DNA of 22,500 bases, from assembly GCA_949358305.1 (NCBI GenBank), contig CASHSZ010000119.1, positions 1 to 22,500 on the forward strand, given 5' to 3'. The translations under genes were made by a program, and so were the position numbers. Positions 20,221 to 22,500 of the stretch are shown here, one piece after another. Position 1 is the stretch's first letter. Each line of letters starts with the position of its first letter. A model generated the notes under the pieces. That model ran no database searches. It saw nothing but the letters and a program-made list of their open reading frames with translations, and was not told the origin of the DNA. Source of the stretch: Strigamia acuminata. Taxonomy: Eukaryota > Arthropoda > Chilopoda > Geophilomorpha > Linotaeniidae.

Positions 20221-21317
20221 ATGTCGCGCTCGCGTCACGCTCGTCCGTATCCCTCTCATCCCCACTCGTTGATTGACCTACTGGCTTCTTCGTCTCCCCT
20301 TTCGTCGCTCCTGCCGAGAAAGGTAAGCGAGATCGTCAATCGGATCGGGTCGGGTCGGACCGAAACCAACTCGACCGATCGACACGCGTCCTCCCGTTTC
20401 TCGGACGCCGACGCGCGACCGGGGTTAATTGATTAGTTTGGTTCGGTTCGGTTCGGTTCGGTCCGATCGGCGAATTTTCTCTTTCGTACGTTCGTTCGTT
20501 CGCTCACTCGTTTGTTTGTTTATTTAAATCTAGTCATTCCATTTGTCCATCAGCATCCTCATCGCCTCCGCCGCCGACATGTCGGGACATCGCCGCGACC
20601 ATCCTTCGTAAGTTTCGCGACCGTTTAGTTAGTCAGTCAGTCAGTCAGTCAGTCGGTTAGCTAGTTGGTTAATCGACCAGCCAACCGACCGACTTTCTTT
20701 TATCTTTATTTTTTTTTTTCTAAGGATTCCACCGCCGCCGCCGCTGCCACGCTCCATGGTCGAGTGGAACCTGGGCGCGGGACGGGGCAGGGCGTCCCGA
20801 TGGGCCGGCCGCGCGGCCCGCGGCTACCCGTGAGTACCGTGATCGATCAATTACTTGATTTATTTATTTATTTTAATTTCTTTTGGTTTTTTTTTTTTTT
20901 TTTTTTTTTTAGAATTCCACCGCCACCCATCACGCCGGACATGGAGGTGATCGGCGCGGCGGTGGATGCGGCCGGTCGCTCCGCCGCGGCGTGCAGGGCG
21001 GCCGAGGGCGTCGCCCGCGCCCTCGAGTTTCCCGTTCCAGAGGTGGCCATGGCGGTGGGCACGACGTCGGTGGTCGTGGCGGCCCGCCTGGCCACGTGGG
21101 CGACCCGCGCGGCCTTCAGCTCGGTCGCGGCGGCCGTAGCGGTGGTCGCGGCCACGACGGGCAACGAGGAGGCGGTCGACGCCGTCGTCACGGCGGCCGG
21201 TGCGGTCGGGGCGGCCGAGGCAGCCACCATCGCCGTCGACGAGGCCGCGACGGCGGTAGAGGCGAGCGCGCGAGGACTCCGTCGTCGCCGCGCCAGGAGC
21301 TCAACGATGTAACCTAA
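20221..21317 (+). CDS. Gene E: Gly/Arg-rich (RGG-type) protein, 221 aa, four exons
   Basis: Not recognised. Preferred exons: 20221-20322, 20554-20607, 20725-20829 and 20913-21317. All are phase 0 with GT-AG introns of 231, 117 and 83 nt. The ATG follows an in-frame TGA (20167). From about residue 95 the protein is dense in Gly and Arg with many RGG and GRGG motifs, the composition of GAR/RGG RNA-binding tails, ending TPSSPRQELNDVT. In this frame Gly and Arg codons vary freely at the third base while bases one and two hold, which favours it as the real frame. Using the other acceptor at 20532-20533 adds 20 nt to exon 2 and shifts the rest into an Ala/Val-rich frame that is also open, to a stop at 21310-21312 (226 aa). 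Exons 3 and 4 both begin with ATTCCACCGCC after one base, so one may be a partial duplicate. An RNA-linked nuclear or nucleolar role is inference from composition. Confidence 0.5.
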
Positions 21318-21660
21318 CCACCACCACCATCGCTCCTCGTTCCATTTTTCAATTTTTCAATTTGTTAATTTGTCAATTTTTCGGTCGTCTTTCAATGTTT
21401 CTTTAAAATTTTCAGTTTTTTTTTTTAATGTTTTAATGTGCAAATGTATAAACGATGTATAAAGAATGTATAAACAAATATAAAAACGAACAACATTTGT
21501 TTTTTTTTTTTTTTTTTTTTTTTTTGCGCATTTTATTTTTTGGCCTCAAATCGGCAACGAGGGGAAAAAAAAAAAAAAATAATAATAATAATATGATACC
21601 GCGGAACACCTGTCCACAGTTCACACGGGGAATGAACAGACAAATAAATGAACAAGTAGA

Positions 21661-21699
<39 letters not shown>

Positions 21700-21727
21700 A
21701 CAAATAAAATTCTCTCGGCCGCCACCC
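21318..21727. other. Convergent intergenic region between genes E and F
   Basis: TCAATTTTTCAATTTG repeats (21340-21380), TATAAA-containing AT-rich DNA (21445-21485), a T run (about 21499-21525), an A run with AAT repeats (21565-21592) and an (AAAT)n run (about 21660-21708). No gene seen. Confidence 0.65.
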
Positions 21728-22379
21728 TCAATATTCGATCGAAGAATTTCCGTCGTCGCCACCGCCGCCGTCGGCCGCCCCCTCGTCGCCCTCGGTCTCG
21801 TCCGCATAGTCGTCCGCCATCGGGTCCGTGTCATCGTCCACCATCTCCACCGGCTCCACCGGCTCCACCGGCTCCACCGGCTCCACCGGCTCCACCGTCT
21901 CCACCCGCTCCGCCGCTTCCAGCAACCTCCCCTGCATTTCCTCCAGCATCCTCTCGAATTTCTCCTCCACTCTCTTCAACGTGCTCTCGAATCGCTTCTC
22001 CAGTCTCTCCAGCATCGCTTTCAGCATCTCCTCCGTCCTCGCCACCACCCCCTCGACAGTCGTCTCCGGCGTCGCACCCTCGCTCTTCTTTTCGCCCGAC
22101 CGTGACGGCAATGGCGGCGGCAGCGGTCGCGCTGACGCGCCCCCTCGACGCGACTGGAAGAAAAAAATAAAATAAAATAAAATAAAATAAAATAAACAAA
22201 TTGAACCGGATTGAAAAATGTCGGGACGCGGTACGGACCCTCTTGATCTTCGTGGGATCGTTGGTTTTCTTTCCGCACTTGGGCTCGTCGAATCCGCCGG
22301 CCTTCGCGAGGTCCCACCCACCAAGCCCCGGAAACCTGACGCGCCGCGTACGAGCGGTGGGCGTTCTTTTTTCTTCCAT
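21728..22379 (-). CDS. Gene F: small coiled-coil protein with acidic tail, 188 aa, two exons
   Basis: Not recognised. Minus-strand exons are 22379-22239 and 22153-21728. The intron (85 nt) has a good acceptor (TTTTCTTCCAG) and a weak donor (AGG|GTCCGT); a rival donor 4 nt downstream (GTACCG) would shift the frame and lose the coiled coil. Residues 1-47 are basic. Residues about 85-133 form a regular amphipathic helix of Leu, Met, Glu, Lys and Arg that fits a coiled coil. Residues 134-150 repeat Val-Glu-Pro, encoded by a 9-bp repeat. Residues 151-188 are Asp/Glu/Gly-rich and end SSIEY. Upstream of the ATG a long pyrimidine-rich stretch ends TACTAATAG, 4 nt before the start. It could be an oligomeric partner protein; no family is evident. 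Confidence 0.62.
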
Positions 22380-22500
22380 TCGTCTATTAGTATTGTAAAT
22401 AAAGAAATAAATAAATAAATAAATAAATGAATGAACGGAAAAGAAAAAAAAAAAAAAAAAAAAAAAAACAAACAAACAAACAAACAAAAACAAAGACAAA
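22380..22500. other. Upstream of gene F, simple repeats to window end
   Basis: (AAAT)n at about 22400-22428, an A run (about 22445-22469) and (AAAC)n to the window edge. On the minus strand this is a long T-rich tract leading to the AG before gene F. Confidence 0.8.

Overview
The window looks like nuclear DNA of an animal, most likely an invertebrate, that I cannot place more precisely. The reasons are genes built from small exons with short GT-AG introns (about 60-160 nt, one about 230 nt), no bacterial-type operons or ribosome binding sites, tRNA-derived SINE-like repeats, a piggyBac-family transposase, and very heavy microsatellite content. All gene models here were spliced by eye from splice signals and frame continuity. 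No rRNA gene, clear tRNA gene or CRISPR array is visible.

Layout. 1-1895: GC-rich nested satellite (11-bp and 53-bp units, about 800-bp higher-order repeat) holding three copies of a 100-bp AT-rich island with inverted ends. 2471-3249 (minus): gene A, a small acidic protein. 4064-7505: about 5.6 tandem copies of a roughly 600-bp repeat, each with a UUCG-tetraloop hairpin before an (AAAT)n tail. 8726-12341 (plus): gene B, nine exons, 964 aa, with paired C2H2-like zinc fingers, a 15 x 8-residue repeat, an Arg/Ser-rich tract and a PHD-like finger. 13013-14170: three tandem tRNA-derived SINE-like units. 14613-17025 (plus): gene C, a multi-exon piggyBac-type transposase with the catalytic Asp triad and a C-terminal Cys-rich domain. 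17354-18928 (minus): gene D, a charged coiled-coil protein. 19232-20000: two SINE-like units of a second subfamily. 20221-21317 (plus): gene E, a Gly/Arg-rich protein whose last exon is open in two frames. 21728-22379 (minus): gene F, a small coiled-coil protein with an acidic tail.

How the parts relate. Only gene C has a clear family. The other five are unrecognised. They share low-complexity, strongly charged composition (poly-Glu, poly-Asp, Arg/Ser, Gly/Arg, Glu-Pro), which suggests nuclear or nucleic-acid-binding roles, but that is inference. Genes B and C share a sequence block at an identical distance (43 nt) from their start codons. Several genes have a splice-acceptor-like AG at or just before the ATG (exactly adjacent in A and D), which would fit spliced-leader trans-splicing or introns in the 5' leader. 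Much of the remaining DNA is microsatellite, and several introns are almost wholly made of it.
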